A stretch of 6,060 nucleotides of DNA from Reichenbachiella ulvae (GTDB lineage: Bacteria; Bacteroidota; Bacteroidia; Cytophagales; Cyclobacteriaceae): NCBI RefSeq assembly GCF_025833875.1, contig NZ_JAOYOD010000002.1, positions 1-6,060 on the forward strand. The letters are read 5' to 3'. This document shows positions 5,785-6,060 of the stretch, piece by piece (the first letter of the stretch is position 1; every line of letters begins with the position of its first letter). The position numbers were made by a program, and so were the translations under genes. The notes under the pieces are model-generated. The model did not search any database and was not told where the DNA came from. It saw only the letters and a list, made by a program, of their open reading frames with translations.

Positions 5785-5860
5785 GGCTTTGTAGACTCAA
5801 CTGAATAGAGCATCCTGATTACGGCTCAGGAGGTTTCAGGTTTGAATCCCGACAAGGTCA
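5785..5860 (+). tRNA. tRNA-Arg (anticodon ACG)
   Basis: The acceptor stem GGCTTTG (5785-5791) pairs with CAAGGTC (5853-5859) using two G-T wobbles. The anticodon stem CCTGA/TCAGG (5814-5818 and 5826-5830) is perfect and encloses TTACGGC, giving anticodon ACG at 5821-5823. That is arginine, with A34 normally edited to inosine to read CGU, CGC and CGA. The T arm is TCAGG/CCCGA around TTTGAAT, with one A-C mismatch. CCA is not encoded. Defects against a standard tRNA are an extra A in the D stem (GACTC instead of GCTC at 5794-5798), G-A where the D loop normally has the G18-G19 pair, and the T-stem mismatch. In a region full of small errors elsewhere, these are probably read errors and not a degenerate tRNA. 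Confidence 0.8.
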
Positions 5861-5866
5861 CAAACT

Positions 5867-5899
5867 AGGGTTGAATTCTAACGGATTCAGCCCTTTTTT
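5867..5899 (+). terminator. Intrinsic terminator after tRNA-Arg
   Basis: AGGGTTGAAT (5867-5876) pairs with ATTCAGCCCT (5885-5894) over 10 bp with a single T-G wobble, around an 8-base loop. A run of six T (5894-5899) follows. It begins six bases after the tRNA 3' end, the usual place for a tRNA terminator in this phylum. Confidence 0.9.
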
Positions 5900-5982
5900 G
5901 TCCCTACACCACATTAATCGTCCATTCTACCATTTTTAGGCCATGTACCTCTACGCACATTAAAGCAACTATAAGCAAAAAA

Positions 5983-6013
5983 GTTGTACCCAAGTTGTAC
6001 CGTGTGTTGTACC
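5983..6013 (+). repeat. Three direct GTTGTACC repeats
   Basis: GTTGTACC occurs at 5983-5990, 5994-6001 and 6006-6013, that is, at steps of 11 and 12 bases, close to one DNA helical turn. No gene is recognised from 5900 to the window end. Such phased octamers can be binding sites for a regulator or arm sites for a tyrosine recombinase, and the tRNA just upstream would be a typical integration target. No integrase is visible in the window, so the role is unknown. Confidence 0.5.
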
Positions 6014-6060
6014 CGTTTGGTCATAATAACTCCGAGTTCGTGTAGTCAAATAGCAATTAT

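Noticed and set aside
5983..6013. CRISPR array
   Set aside because: The repeat is only 8 bases with 3-4 base gaps; this is far too short for a CRISPR repeat-spacer unit and no cas gene is present.
5921..6051. Possible open frame through the GTTGTACC repeats (K-K-V-V-P-K-L-Y-R-V-L-Y-P-F-G)
   Set aside because: It has no good start codon, ends at a TAG in a short distance and matches no family I recognise.

Overview
The window looks like chromosome from a Bacteroidota bacterium, probably a Cytophagales-like marine or environmental lineage. The signs are promoters of the TTTG/N19-21/TAnnTTTG type, no Shine-Dalgarno sequences before the starts, the gene order rimP-nusA-infB, a NusA of about 410 residues, and an IF2 whose long Lys/Glu/Pro-rich N-terminal region carries a repeated L-x-G-x-K-V-x-G-K-I-x-L motif. 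The placement is inferred from these features, not from a database search.

Layout. An SRPBCC-fold protein lies on the minus strand (32-466). A 332-bp divergent intergenic region follows, holding a promoter for each side, a 10-bp inverted repeat (681-713) and a terminator-like hairpin placed directly before the rimP start codon. On the plus strand come rimP (799-1284), nusA (1289-2515, with a probable frameshift at its last codons) and infB (2574 to about 5504, broken into several frames). A small, frameshifted gene for a hydrophobic protein follows (about 5514-5710). After it come a promoter, a tRNA-Arg (anticodon ACG; 5785-5860), a strong intrinsic terminator (5867-5899) and about 160 bp without a gene that carries three GTTGTACC repeats.

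How the genes work together. RimP matures the 30S subunit, NusA controls pausing, termination and antitermination by RNA polymerase, and IF2 brings initiator tRNA to the 30S subunit. This is the conserved operon linking transcription to translation start. The hairpin plus U-run at the operon's 5' end would suit control by premature termination, possibly with NusA feedback, but that is inference.

The main oddity is sequence integrity. From 32 to about 2500 and from 2574 to about 3870 the coding sequence is clean. Between about 3870 and 4570, which encodes the IF2 GTPase domain, there are more than a dozen small indels, mostly extra bases. G1, G3, G4 and G5 can still be read when frames are switched by hand. 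Further single frameshifts occur near 4975, 5412-5421 and 5500, in the small downstream gene, and as small defects in the tRNA. Because infB is essential and the amino-acid meaning survives between the indels, uncorrected sequencing or assembly error is more likely than real gene decay. I see no new defence, mobile or biosynthetic system; the window is mainly a housekeeping operon.
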